The notes under the pieces: generated by a model
Told to the model about the DNA's origin: nothing
What the model saw: only the letters and a program-made list of their open reading frames with translations
Databases searched by the model: none
Origin: Actinomadura sp. KC06
GTDB lineage: Bacteria > Actinomycetota > Actinomycetes > Streptosporangiales > Streptosporangiaceae
Reading direction: 5' to 3'
DNA: 64,000 nucleotides
Assembly: GCF_004348735.1 (NCBI RefSeq)
Contig: NZ_SMKT01000011.1
Span: forward strand, 1-64,000
In this document: positions 40,086 to 48,699 of the stretch, one piece after another
Position numbering within the stretch: position 1 is the first letter of the stretch
Layout of the letters: each line of letters opens with the position of its first letter
Program-made: the position numbers and the translations under genes

Positions 40086-41003
40086 CTAGGCGGGGGCCTC
40101 GGCGGTGTCCTTCTGGGCGGGCTTGACGGGCGGGGCCGAGCGCCAGTCCGGGATGCCGTGCTCGGGGGTGGCGACGATGCTCTCGCCCTTGGTCTCGTTC
40201 GACCAGTGCGCGTGGTTGAGCTCGTGCAGCGTGAAGCAGGAGTTCAGCGAGTTGTAGAAGCCCATGTTGTCGACGGTCTGGTTCACCGACTCCTTGATCA
40301 GCAGCGCGGCCATGGTGGGGAGCGCCGCGATCCGCCGGGCCAGCGCGACCGTCTCGTCGCCGAGCCGGTCGGGGGCGAACACCTTGCTGACCATGCCGAG
40401 CCGGTGCGCCTCGTGGACGTCGATCGAGTCGCCCGTGAGCAGCAGCTCCTTGGCCTTGCGCGGGCCGAACTCCCACGGGTGGCCGAAGTACTCGACGCCG
40501 CACATGCCGAGCCGGGTGCCGACGACGTCCGCGAACTTGACCTCGTCGTCGGCGACGATCAGGTCGCACGCCCACATCAGCATCAGCCCGGCCGCGTAGA
40601 CGGTGCCGTGCACCTGCGCGATGGTGATCTTGCGGAGGTTGCGCCAGCGGCGGGTGTTCTCGAAGAAGTAGTGCCACTCCTGGAGCATCATCTTCTCGAT
40701 GCCGGTGCGGGAGCCGCCGTTGATCCGCGTGGTCGGGTGCTGGTCCGGGCCCGGGCTGTACTCGGCGCGGGCCTCGGCCGAGCCGATGTCGTGGCCGGAC
40801 GAGAACATCGGGCCCACCCCGCCGAGGATGACGACGCGGACGGTGTCGTCCTGCTCGGCGCGCAGGAAGGCGTCGTTCAGCTCGACCAGCAGGCCGCGGC
40901 TCTGCGCGTTGCGGGTCTTCGGCCGGTTCAGCAGGATCCGGACGATCGTCCCGCCGTCGAGCTCCTCGTACGTGACGAACTTGTAGTCGGGCTTCTCGGT
41001 CAC
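40086..41003 (-). CDS. Enoyl-CoA hydratase/isomerase family protein
   Basis: A 305-residue crotonase-fold enzyme: IVRILLNRPKTRNAQSRGLLVELNDAF, the oxyanion segment MFSSGHDIGSAEAR, VHGTVYAAGLMLMWACDLIVADD and GMCGVEYFGHPWEFGPRKAKELLLTGD, where Glu of VEYF is the likely acid. It hydrates or isomerises the 2-enoyl-CoA made by FadE. The C-terminal extension (FTLHELNHAHWS) is typical of long actinobacterial forms. GTG at 41003 overlaps the ligase stop (GTGA). Confidence 0.92.
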   Translation of the reverse strand: MTEKPDYKFVTYEELDGGTIVRILLNRPKTRNAQSRGLLVELNDAFLRAEQDDTVRVVILGGVGPMFSSGHDIGSAEARAEYSPGPDQHPTTRINGGSRTGIEKMMLQEWHYFFENTRRWRNLRKITIAQVHGTVYAAGLMLMWACDLIVADDEVKFADVVGTRLGMCGVEYFGHPWEFGPRKAKELLLTGDSIDVHEAHRLGMVSKVFAPDRLGDETVALARRIAALPTMAALLIKESVNQTVDNMGFYNSLNSCFTLHELNHAHWSNETKGESIVATPEHGIPDWRSAPPVKPAQKDTAEAPA

Positions 41004-42523
41004 GGCATGCTCTCTTCCTGTTCGCCGAGCAGGTCCGCGCGCAGGTCGCGGCGGAGCAGCTTGCCCGTGTCGGTGTAGGGCAGTCCGGTGCGGAATGCCA
41101 CGTGCTCGGGGGTGCGGGACGAGCGGAGCCGCGCCCGCACCCACTCCTGGAGTTCCGCGCCCTCGGTCTTCTGGCCGTCGCGGAGCACCACGGCGGCGAC
41201 GACGCGTTCGCCCCATTCGGTGTCGGGGAGGCCGACGACGGCGGCGTCCGCGACGGCGGGATGCGCGGTGAGGACGTCCTCGATCTCGCCGGGCGAGATG
41301 TTCTCGCCGCCGCGGACGATCACGTCGTCCAGGCGGCCCTCGACGTACAGGTAGCCGGCGCCGTCGAGGCGGCCCTCGTCCCTGGTCGGGAACCAGCCGT
41401 CCGCGCGGATGGCGCGGCGGTCCAGGTACTCGCCCGCGACCTGCTCGCCGCGGACCCAGATCTCCCCGGCCGCGCCCGCCGGAACCGGCCGCCCGGACGG
41501 GTCGCGGATCTCGACCTCCACCGACGGCACCGGGACGCCGACCGAGCCCAGCCGCCGCCGGACGTCCGGGTCCGCGCTCCCCATCGCCGCGCGGTGGTCG
41601 CCGGGGCCGAGGACCGCGATCGTGGAGCTGGTCTCCGTCAGCCCGTACGCGTTGACGAACTCCACGTGCGGGAGCAGCCGCATCGCGCGCTCGATCACCG
41701 GCACCGGCATCCGGCCGCCGCCGTACGACAGCGTCCGCAGCGCGCGCAGCGGGCCCGTGCGCTCGGGGAGCGCGTCGAGGATCCGGCCGAGCATGGTCGG
41801 CACCACCATCGCGTGCGTGACGCGCTCCCGCTCGGCCAGCCGCACCCATTCGCGCGGGTCGAACGACGGGAGCTGCACGATGCGGCGTCCCGCGTAGACC
41901 GAGGTCAGGACGGCCGAGATGCCCGCGATGTGGTATGGCGGGACGCTCACCAGGGTCGCCTCGTCCTCCTCCGCGCCCATGAACTCCACCGTCGACACCA
42001 CGTAGGACGCCAGGTGCCGGTGCCGGAGCACGGCGGCCTTCGGTTCGCCGGTGGTGCCGCTGGTGAACAGCAGCACCGCGATCCCTTCGGGATCCGCGCC
42101 CGACGGGACGGGACCCTGATCGGTGGCGGCGGCGTCGAGGAACGTCGCCGTGTCCACCGGGGCGAGCGCGTCTTGCAGGGAGCGGACCCGTCCGGTGGAG
42201 GCGGGGTCGGTGACCGCGACGCCGGGGACGACGCGGCGCAGCACGGCCGCGAGGCGCTCGTCGGCCAGCCGGTAGTTGAGCGGCGCCATCGGCATCCCGG
42301 CGAACGCGGCGCCAAAGAGGAGCAGCGGGACGGCCGGCGAGTTCACGCCCACCAGAACGGCGTGGCGGGCGTCCCGTCCGGCGAGCCAGGCGCCGGCCCG
42401 CCGGGAGCGCTCGTGCAATTGCTCATACGTCAGCGTCTCGGCGGGATGGCCGTGCCGAGGGCCGAGCGCGACGCGGTCGCCGAAGCCGTCGGCGGCCATC
42501 TGGAGCAGGAGTGCGACGTCCAT
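41000..42523 (-). CDS. AMP-forming acyl-CoA ligase (ANL superfamily), ligase 1
   Basis: A 507-residue CoA ligase. The P-loop motif is LLFTSGTTGEPKAAVL, the adenylation core is NAYGLTETSS, the hinge is GWFPTRDEGRLDGAGYLYVEGRLDDVIVRGGENISPGEIEDVL, and the C-terminal catalytic Lys lies in TDTGKLLRRDL. It activates a carboxylic acid to its CoA ester. It is the second gene of the unit hypothetical, ligase 1, enoyl-CoA hydratase that starts at operator C. Confidence 0.93.
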   Translation of the reverse strand: MDVALLLQMAADGFGDRVALGPRHGHPAETLTYEQLHERSRRAGAWLAGRDARHAVLVGVNSPAVPLLLFGAAFAGMPMAPLNYRLADERLAAVLRRVVPGVAVTDPASTGRVRSLQDALAPVDTATFLDAAATDQGPVPSGADPEGIAVLLFTSGTTGEPKAAVLRHRHLASYVVSTVEFMGAEEDEATLVSVPPYHIAGISAVLTSVYAGRRIVQLPSFDPREWVRLAERERVTHAMVVPTMLGRILDALPERTGPLRALRTLSYGGGRMPVPVIERAMRLLPHVEFVNAYGLTETSSTIAVLGPGDHRAAMGSADPDVRRRLGSVGVPVPSVEVEIRDPSGRPVPAGAAGEIWVRGEQVAGEYLDRRAIRADGWFPTRDEGRLDGAGYLYVEGRLDDVIVRGGENISPGEIEDVLTAHPAVADAAVVGLPDTEWGERVVAAVVLRDGQKTEGAELQEWVRARLRSSRTPEHVAFRTGLPYTDTGKLLRRDLRADLLGEQEESMP

Positions 42524-42531
42524 CGGCCGGC

Positions 42532-42840
42532 TCAGTCGGAGGACGGCAGCGGCTTGGCGTCCTTGATGCCGAGCGGCTCCTCCGCCTCCGCGAGCGACCC
42601 CGCGCCCGCCTTGGTGCACAGCAGCTCGAACCGCCCGCCGGCGCCGACGTAGCGCTTGCCGAGCAGGACGCCGTCCGCGAAGCCGGGATCTGGCGCGGCG
42701 CCGGGCTCCGCCGTCGCGTCGATGGCGATCATCGGACGGCCGCCGCAGCGCAGGTCCACCTCCTCGCCGCTCGACCTGACCACCACGACCTCGGCGTCGC
42801 ACACCGCGCTGCGCAGGCGCGAACCGATGCTCAATATCAC
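42532..42840 (-). CDS. Conserved hypothetical protein next to acyl-CoA ligase
   Basis: A 102-residue protein with two cysteines placed in VDLRCGGRPM and ELLCTKAGAGSLAEAEEPL, a GVLLGKRYVG segment between, and an IKDAKPLPSSD end. I have no named family; the same pattern is familiar from small proteins beside acyl-CoA ligases in actinobacterial degradation loci (recollection, unchecked). It ends 8 bases before ligase 1, is first in that unit, and is probably a small binding or accessory protein. Confidence 0.75.
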   Translation of the reverse strand: MILSIGSRLRSAVCDAEVVVVRSSGEEVDLRCGGRPMIAIDATAEPGAAPDPGFADGVLLGKRYVGAGGRFELLCTKAGAGSLAEAEEPLGIKDAKPLPSSD

Positions 42841-42901
42841 TGCAGACCCCCTCCGACCGGTGAGAACCCGGCCCGCGGCATCTCACGAACGAACGATTAA
42901 A

Positions 42902-42919
42902 CAACCAACCGTCTGGTAG
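42902..42919. promoter_or_regulatory. Regulon operator C (CAACCAA-CCGT-CTGGTAG)
   Basis: A copy of the locus palindrome in the 150-base divergent gap between the hypothetical/ligase 1/hydratase unit and the VOC gene. It is the exact reverse complement of operator B. Confidence 0.85.
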
Positions 42920-42990
42920 ATATGTTAGGGCCGGGCGAGCGGATTCGCCAGGGCCGGGGCCAGGAGAGGGCCGAGAGAGGGAGCGGAACG

Positions 42991-43863
42991 TTGTTCGAGA
43001 TCGGCAGGTTCTACCACGCGATCCACATGGTCTCCGACCTGGACGCCGCGGACGGCTGGTACGACCGGGTGTTCGGCGTCGAGCGCTTCTACAAGGGCCA
43101 TCTGGCCGTCGAGAAGCGGGACGCGTCGCTCGTCGTCATCGCCGACTTCGTGATGGAGCCGATGATGTCCAGCCGGCTGCCGGGCGCCGAGGCGACCCCG
43201 GTCGGCAGGTTCTACGCGAGGTTCGGCCAGCACCTCCACTCGCTGGCCTGGTACGTCAAGGACCTGCGGGGCCTCTACGAGCGGCTGCGCTCGGCGGGCG
43301 TGCGCGTGACCGGGCCGGGCGGCTCGGACATGGAGTCGGAGGAGTTCCCCGGCTCCCTCTACACCCACCCGAGGGACAGCCACGGCGCCATCGAGTTCGT
43401 GGACGTCGAAGCCGTGAGCGGCCTGGAGGACCCGCGGTTCCGTCCCGGGTTCTCGACGTCCTACTGGAGCGACGTGCATCCGCTGGGCGTCGAGCGCGTC
43501 GCGTACATGACCGTGGTCGTCCGCGACCTGGAGCGGGCGGTCGCGTTCTACGCGGGCGCGCTCGGCGGCGAGGTGCTGCACCGGGGCCGGGGCGCGGACG
43601 CCACCGACAGTGTCTTCGTGCACGTCGGCGAGGACACGGTCATCGAGCTGGCCCGTCCGGACGGCGAGGAGAGCCGGGCCGGACGCGACCTCGCCCGCAA
43701 CGGCGAGATCATGCACTCGGTCACGTTCAAGGTCCGCGACCTGGACGCCGCGCGGAAGCATCTCGCGTCGTGCGGGGTGCGGATCGCCGAGCGCCAGTCC
43801 GACGACCTCGTCCTCGACCCGGACGACTGCTTCGGGGCCGTCCTGCGGCTCACGGAGAGCTGA
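42991..43863 (+). CDS. Two-domain VOC (extradiol dioxygenase/glyoxalase fold) protein
   Basis: A 290-residue protein of two VOC modules, about 5-145 and 165-290. Module 1 opens FYHAIHMVSDLDAADGWYDRVFGV with a possible metal His, and module 2 opens VAYMTVVVRDLERAVAFYAGAL. Possible metal residues include HSLAWYVKDL and HSVTFKVRDL histidines and a late Glu. It could be an extradiol-type dioxygenase, an epimerase or a ligand binder. TTG at 42991 is preferred because of the upstream GAGAGGGAGCGG; an ATG at 42922 lies close to operator C. Confidence 0.8.
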   Translation: MFEIGRFYHAIHMVSDLDAADGWYDRVFGVERFYKGHLAVEKRDASLVVIADFVMEPMMSSRLPGAEATPVGRFYARFGQHLHSLAWYVKDLRGLYERLRSAGVRVTGPGGSDMESEEFPGSLYTHPRDSHGAIEFVDVEAVSGLEDPRFRPGFSTSYWSDVHPLGVERVAYMTVVVRDLERAVAFYAGALGGEVLHRGRGADATDSVFVHVGEDTVIELARPDGEESRAGRDLARNGEIMHSVTFKVRDLDAARKHLASCGVRIAERQSDDLVLDPDDCFGAVLRLTES

Positions 43864-43868
43864 CACAC

Positions 43869-43917
43869 CGGCCGTGGCGTCGCCGAGGTCCCCCGTCCTC
43901 CGGCGATGCCACGGCCG
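43869..43917. terminator. Bidirectional hairpin terminator
   Basis: A 17-bp stem CGGCCGTGGCGTCGCCG / CGGCGATGCCACGGCCG with one G-T pair lies between the convergent VOC and SDR genes. Confidence 0.88.
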
Positions 43918-43928
43918 ATCCCCCCCGG

Positions 43929-44825
43929 TCAGCCGAGGGTGACGTTCGCGCGGGCCCTGCCCACGAGCTCCGGCATGACGGCGGCGAGCTCGTCAGGGTC
44001 CCAGCGCTTCCCCTTGTCGACGGTGGGGCCCTCGTTCCAGCCTTCGAGGACGCTGATCCGGCCGCCGTGGACGTTGAAGACGCGCCCGGTGACGTCCTTG
44101 GACCCGGTCCCGGCGAGCCAGGCCACCAGCGGCGCGATGTTCTCGGGGTCGAACGGGTCGAAGTCGTCGCGGGCGGCCATCCGCTCCTGCCCGCGCGGCG
44201 TGATCATGCGGGTGCGCGCGGACGGGGACACCGCGTTGACCGTGACGCCGTAGCGGGCCAGCTCCAGCGACGCGATGATCGTGAACCCGGCGATGCCGGC
44301 CTTGGCGGCGCCGTAGTTGCTCTGCCCGGTGTTGCCGAACAGGCCGGAGACCGACGAGGTGTTGATGATGCGGGCGTCCACCGGCTCGCCCGCCTTGGAG
44401 CGTTCCCGCCAGTGCCGGGCCGCCTCGCGGGCGACCAGGAACGTGCCCCGCAGGTGGACGGCGATGACGGAGTCCCACTCGTCCTCGGTCATGTTGACGA
44501 TGGTGCGGTCGCGCAGGATGCCCGCGTTGTTCACCACGGCGTGCAGCGCGCCGAAGCTGTCGAGGGCCAGCCGGACGAGGCCGGCGGCGCCGTCGGCGGT
44601 GGAGACGTCGTGACCGCTGGGCACGGCCTCTCCCCCGGCCGCGATGATCTCCTCGGCGACCTCCTTGGCCGCGGCCGAGTCGGGGTTCGCGCCGTGCACG
44701 TCGCCGCCGAGGTCGTTGACCACGACCCGGGCGCCCTGGCGCGCGAGTTCCAGCGCGTGCCCGCGGCCGATGCCGCGTCCCGCGCCGGTGACCACCGCCA
44801 CCCGGCCTTCGCACATCCTCGCCAC
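43929..44825 (-). CDS. SDR-family 3-hydroxyacyl-CoA dehydrogenase (MFE-2/HSD17B4-like)
   Basis: A 298-residue short-chain dehydrogenase. The coenzyme motif VVTGAGRGIGRGHALELARQ is followed by VVVNDLGGDVHG, the pattern of the (3R)-hydroxyacyl-CoA dehydrogenase part of peroxisomal MFE-2. NNAGILRD and the catalytic Ser/Tyr/Lys (SSVSG, YGAAK) are present. It oxidises the 3-hydroxyacyl-CoA. GTG at 44825 has GAGGAG seven bases upstream; ATG at 44816 is an alternative. It is a single-gene unit behind operator D. Confidence 0.9.
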   Translation of the reverse strand: MARMCEGRVAVVTGAGRGIGRGHALELARQGARVVVNDLGGDVHGANPDSAAAKEVAEEIIAAGGEAVPSGHDVSTADGAAGLVRLALDSFGALHAVVNNAGILRDRTIVNMTEDEWDSVIAVHLRGTFLVAREAARHWRERSKAGEPVDARIINTSSVSGLFGNTGQSNYGAAKAGIAGFTIIASLELARYGVTVNAVSPSARTRMITPRGQERMAARDDFDPFDPENIAPLVAWLAGTGSKDVTGRVFNVHGGRISVLEGWNEGPTVDKGKRWDPDELAAVMPELVGRARANVTLG

Positions 44826-44918
44826 TGCCGTTCTCCTCATCATCGAAGTCGGAGGAGGGCGACCCCTCCAGCCGGGGCGGTCGCGGGACGCGCCCGGGGC
44901 CGCCCGCCCTCTGCTAGA

Positions 44919-44936
44919 CTACCAACCGTCTGGTGG
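44919..44936. promoter_or_regulatory. Regulon operator D (CTACCAA-CCGT-CTGGTGG)
   Basis: A copy of the locus palindrome in the gap between the TetR stop and the SDR start, about 94 bases upstream of the SDR start codon. The arms pair at 5 of 7 positions. Confidence 0.8.
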
Positions 44937-44992
44937 ATATCCAATTGCCGGCAAGGGTTTATCCGAGGGCTTGGCAGAACGGCCGTACCGGT

Positions 44993-45664
44993 TTACCCGG
45001 TTTCGCCGGACGACTTCGCCACAACCTCGTCGGAACCGCCGAGACCGCGGATGAAAAAGGTGGCGTACCAGTCGGCGAGTTCGGCGTAGGAGAGCCGTCC
45101 CGAAGGCTTGAACCAGGTCTGCGTCGTGTTCATCAGCTCGAACAGCGTGCTGGTCACGACGCTGGGGTCGATGCCCGAGTCGAAGTCGCCGTCGCGCATT
45201 CCCTGCTCGATTATCTCCTTGGCGAACGCGCTGAATTTGTCGCGTTCGGCGATGACCTCCTTGAGGCGCTTGCCGCGCAGCCGGCCGAACTCGCTCTCCG
45301 CGACCCCGCGCCAGAGGCGCTGCTTGCGGTTGAGCGCCATCCACCGGCGGATGAAGGCCCGCAGCCGCACCGGCGCGGCGGCCTCGGCGACCGCGGGCTC
45401 CTCCACCAGGGAGGGCTGGTGGGCGTCAAGCGCGCGCTGCACCAATTCAAAGAGCAAGTCTTCCTTGTTCTTGAAATAGTAGTACATGCTGCCCTTGAGG
45501 ATGCCGACCGTATTGGCGATGTCCTGCAGGCTGGTGGCCTCGTAGCCCTTCTGCGAGAAGATCTTCGCAGCCGCTTCGACAATCTCTTCCCAGCGCTGTT
45601 CTCCGGCCACCCGTGATTTGGTGGCGGTGCGCTGCCGTCCTTGGGACACGCTCAAAATCATCAT
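44993..45664 (-). CDS. TetR-family regulator 1 of the catabolic locus
   Basis: A 223-residue TetR protein. The helix-turn-helix is at about residues 25-70 (IVEAAAKIFSQKGYEATSLQDIANTVGI, LKGSMYYYFKNKEDLLFELV). The C-terminal domain resembles acyl-CoA-sensing regulators of the KstR2/FadR-like type. Several ATG codons lie close together; 45664, 45661 and 45673 are all possible starts. It follows the CoA-transferase gene after 71 bases, with a degenerate copy of the locus palindrome in that gap. It is the best candidate for the repressor of the whole locus. Confidence 0.9.
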   Translation of the reverse strand: MMILSVSQGRQRTATKSRVAGEQRWEEIVEAAAKIFSQKGYEATSLQDIANTVGILKGSMYYYFKNKEDLLFELVQRALDAHQPSLVEEPAVAEAAAPVRLRAFIRRWMALNRKQRLWRGVAESEFGRLRGKRLKEVIAERDKFSAFAKEIIEQGMRDGDFDSGIDPSVVTSTLFELMNTTQTWFKPSGRLSYAELADWYATFFIRGLGGSDEVVAKSSGETG

Positions 45665-45695
45665 TCCCTTCATCGATTCGGCGTGCCCGCAGAGT

Positions 45696-45713
45696 CTACC
45701 AAGGGCGGGGTTG
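45696..45713. promoter_or_regulatory. Weak regulon operator copy upstream of TetR 1
   Basis: CTACCAAGGGCGGGGTTG keeps the outer arms (CTACCA and GGTTG) of the locus palindrome but has lost the inner positions. It lies 32 bases before the TetR 1 start, where an autoregulatory site would be expected. Confidence 0.35.
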
Positions 45714-45735
45714 CGAAATCGCCGGTACAAGCATG

Positions 45736-46944
45736 TCAGGCGATGGCTCCGGACTCCTTCAGCCGGCCGATTTCCGCCCAGTCGTGGCCCAGCTCCAGCA
45801 GCACCTCTTCGGTGTGCGCGGCGGCCTCGGGCGCGGGCCGCAGTTCGGGCTGGCGCCCGTCGAACCGCACCGGCGCCCGGACGAGAGTGATGTCCTGCCC
45901 GGACGGGTGCTTGACGTCGGTGACGTAGCCGTTCGCGGTGACCTGCGGGTCGTCCAGGACCTCCGGCAGCGTCTGCATCGCCTCCCATGGCGCGCTCAGC
46001 GGGCCGAGGCGCTCGCGCCATTCCGCGAGCGTCGCGCCGGCGAACGTCGCGGTCAGCTCGGCGACGCACTCGGCGCTGTTGGCGTTCCGCTCGGCGGCGC
46101 TTGCGAAGCGCGGGTCGTCGACCAGGTCCGGACGGCCGAGGTGGCGGCACAGCGGCGCCCACCACCGGTCGGACTCCAGCATCAGCAGCGCGATCCAGCG
46201 CCCGTCGCCCGTGCGGTAGACGTGCGAGATCGGGTTCGGGACCTTGACCTCGCGGCGGCTGAAGTCGCCGCCGATCGCCTTGGAGTACACCACGTCGCTG
46301 GAGTTGACCCAGAGCGCGGTGCCGAGCAGCGACACGTCCACCTCGGACGGCGTGCCGGTGGTGGCGCGGCGGTAGAGCGCGGCGGCCACCCCGAACGCGA
46401 GGTTCATGGCGCCGGTCTTGTCGCCGAAGCCGGGACGCTGCCGCGTCGGGCGGTCCGCGCCCTCCTCGGTGAGCGCGTGCGCGATGCCGCTGCGGGCCCA
46501 GAACGCGCTCATGTCGTAGCCGGGCTTGCCGCTCTCGGGGCCTTCGGGGCCGACCGCGTCCGCGCGGACGTAGATGATGTCGGGGTTCACGGCGCGCAGG
46601 TCGTCGACGTCGATGCCGAGCTTGGCCCGGTTGCCGGGCAGGAAGCTCGTCATGAAGACGTCGCAGCGCGCCGCCATCTCCAGCAGCAGCGCGCGGCCCT
46701 CCGGCTGGGAGATGTCGAGGCCGACGCTGCGCTTGCCCCGGTTGGTCTGCTCCATCGTGATGCTGATCCCGGCCATGCTCGGCGCGTAGCCGCCGGTGGA
46801 CAGGCCGCGCTGCGGGTCGCCGCGCAGCGGATGCTCGATCTTGACGACGTCGGCGCCGAAGTCGGCCAGCACGGCGGCGGCCGCGGGGACGAACGTCCAG
46901 GTGGCCACCTCCAGCACGCGGATCCCGTCGAATATGCCGTCCAT
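45736..46944 (-). CDS. CaiB/BaiF-type (family III) CoA-transferase
   Basis: A 402-residue CoA-transferase: IRVLEVATWTFVPAAAAVLADFGADVVKIEHPLRGDP at the start, NRGKRSVGLDI, and the catalytic Asp in GFGDKTGAMNLAFGV, followed by TGTPSEVDVSLLGTALW. It moves CoA between carboxylic acids, or acts as an acyl-CoA racemase. It follows ligase 2 after 20 bases and is part of the thioesterase, ligase 2, CoA-transferase, TetR 1 unit. Confidence 0.92.
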   Translation of the reverse strand: MDGIFDGIRVLEVATWTFVPAAAAVLADFGADVVKIEHPLRGDPQRGLSTGGYAPSMAGISITMEQTNRGKRSVGLDISQPEGRALLLEMAARCDVFMTSFLPGNRAKLGIDVDDLRAVNPDIIYVRADAVGPEGPESGKPGYDMSAFWARSGIAHALTEEGADRPTRQRPGFGDKTGAMNLAFGVAAALYRRATTGTPSEVDVSLLGTALWVNSSDVVYSKAIGGDFSRREVKVPNPISHVYRTGDGRWIALLMLESDRWWAPLCRHLGRPDLVDDPRFASAAERNANSAECVAELTATFAGATLAEWRERLGPLSAPWEAMQTLPEVLDDPQVTANGYVTDVKHPSGQDITLVRAPVRFDGRQPELRPAPEAAAHTEEVLLELGHDWAEIGRLKESGAIA

Positions 46945-46964
46945 CTCTCGCAGCTCTCCGTTCC

Positions 46965-48614
46965 TCACGCGGGCGCGGAGCCGGCCAGGGACTCCCGCAG
47001 GGCGTACTTCTTGATCTTTCCGGACGCCGTTCTCGGCAGGTCGTCCACGTACTTCCAGATCCGCGGGATCTTCTGCGGGGCCAGGCCGCCCGCGCGCAGG
47101 AACGAGGCGAGGCCGTCCGGCTCCACGGCGGCGCCCGGCCGGAGCTGCACGAACGCCGCGGGCTGCTCGCCGAGCCGCTCGTGCGGCGCCGGGACGACCG
47201 CCGCGTCCAGGACCTCGGCGTGCCGGACGAGGGCGTCCTCGATCTCCCGGACGGAGATCTTCTCCCCGCCCCGGTTGATGATCTCCTTGGACCGCCCGGT
47301 GACCTGGCAGGAGTGCCGGACCTCGCCGCCGCCCGTGTCGTGCGCGGTGAGGAACCCGAGGTCGCCGGTGCGGAACCAGCCCTCATCGGTGAAGCCCTCG
47401 CGGGTGTGCTCCGGGTCGATGTAGCCGAGCGCGAGCTGCGGCCCCCGGACGAGGAACTCCCCCGCCTCGCCGGCCGGCAGCTCGGCGCCGTCCGGGCCGA
47501 GGACCCGGACCTCGCAGCCGGGCATGATCCAGCCGTCGGTCGCCAGCCGGATGTGCGGCGGGTCGAGGCGCGGGCTGCTGCCCGTGACGCCCGGGCACTC
47601 GGTCATCCCGAACGCCCTGGCCGGGGCCAGGCCCTTCGCCTCGGTCGCCTCGGCGAGCGAGGTCGGGATCGACGAGCCGCCGCACGGGTAGCCGCCGGGC
47701 AGCGGCAGCCGGTCCATGCCGCGGCGGTCGAGGGCGTCCACCAGCTCCTTCATGAACACGGCGGCGCCCGCGGACGTCGTGACCTTGTACGCGAGGATGT
47801 CGTCGATGGCCTGGTCGGCGTCCCACCGGTCGCGCAGGACGACCGACGCGCCCGTGTAGAGGGGCACGGCGATGGCCGACAGGAGGCCGGTGGCGTGCGC
47901 GACGGGCGCGGGCATGTAGGCGCGGTCCGTCCAGGTGGTCCCGGACGTGCGGGTCGAGCGGACCGGCGACGCGATCAGGCCGCGGGTGCTGTGCACGACC
48001 GCCTTGGCGCCCGACGTCGTGCCGGAGGTGAACCCGATGAGCGCGGGCGCGTCCGGGTCGATGTCGGCGGCGATCTCGGGCCTGCCGGTCATGGTCGCCT
48101 CGAAGGGCGTCCAGCCGGTCGCGGCGCCGCGCAGCACCACCCGGACGGACGGCTCCCAGCCCGCCATGCGGCACGCCTCGTCGACCAGCTCGGGATGCCG
48201 GCAGTTTCGGAAGTCGGCGGCCGTCACCACGCAGGCCGGACGCACCGCGGCGACGATCGCGGCGACCTCGTGCTCGCGGTAGATCGGCACGACCGGGGCG
48301 CTGATCGCGCCCGCCGCCCAGATCCCGTACGCGACGGCCAGCGACTCCCACCAGTTCGGCGCCTGCCAGGCGACGACGTCGCCGGGGCCGACGCCGCGGG
48401 AGCCGAGGAACCCGGCGAAGCGTCCGGCGGTGTCGGCCAGCTCCCGCCAGGTCAGCCGGACGTCGCCGTCGAACACGGCGGTCAGCGCGCCGAACTCCAC
48501 CCGGTTCCGCGTCATCAGCGAGCCGATGGAGACGGGCACCTGGTGCCCGTTCCGCTCGTAGCGGGCGTTCAGTCCTGGCGGTCTCGGCGCGGGCGCGAAC
48601 TCGAACGATCCCAT
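46965..48614 (-). CDS. AMP-forming acyl-CoA ligase (ANL superfamily), ligase 2
   Basis: A 549-residue CoA ligase. The P-loop is altered, GFTSGTTSGAKAVVHS instead of SGTTGxPK, but Lys is kept. The core FGMTECPG, the hinge GWFRTGDLG, and KEIINRGGEKISVREIEDALVRH with the C-terminal Lys in TASGKIKKYALR are all present. It is similar in plan to cyclohexanecarboxylate- or fatty-acid-CoA ligases. The ATG at 48614 follows GGAGGGG. It activates a pathway acid distinct from that of ligase 1, or a later intermediate. Confidence 0.92.
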   Translation of the reverse strand: MGSFEFAPAPRPPGLNARYERNGHQVPVSIGSLMTRNRVEFGALTAVFDGDVRLTWRELADTAGRFAGFLGSRGVGPGDVVAWQAPNWWESLAVAYGIWAAGAISAPVVPIYREHEVAAIVAAVRPACVVTAADFRNCRHPELVDEACRMAGWEPSVRVVLRGAATGWTPFEATMTGRPEIAADIDPDAPALIGFTSGTTSGAKAVVHSTRGLIASPVRSTRTSGTTWTDRAYMPAPVAHATGLLSAIAVPLYTGASVVLRDRWDADQAIDDILAYKVTTSAGAAVFMKELVDALDRRGMDRLPLPGGYPCGGSSIPTSLAEATEAKGLAPARAFGMTECPGVTGSSPRLDPPHIRLATDGWIMPGCEVRVLGPDGAELPAGEAGEFLVRGPQLALGYIDPEHTREGFTDEGWFRTGDLGFLTAHDTGGGEVRHSCQVTGRSKEIINRGGEKISVREIEDALVRHAEVLDAAVVPAPHERLGEQPAAFVQLRPGAAVEPDGLASFLRAGGLAPQKIPRIWKYVDDLPRTASGKIKKYALRESLAGSAPA

Positions 48615-48699
48615 CGGGCTCCCCTCCACGTTCCTGGCCTGCTGCGGGGTTCCGGCCTAATCCGGAGGCTCCGGGACGTCCGGGGTCTCCGGGGCCGGT

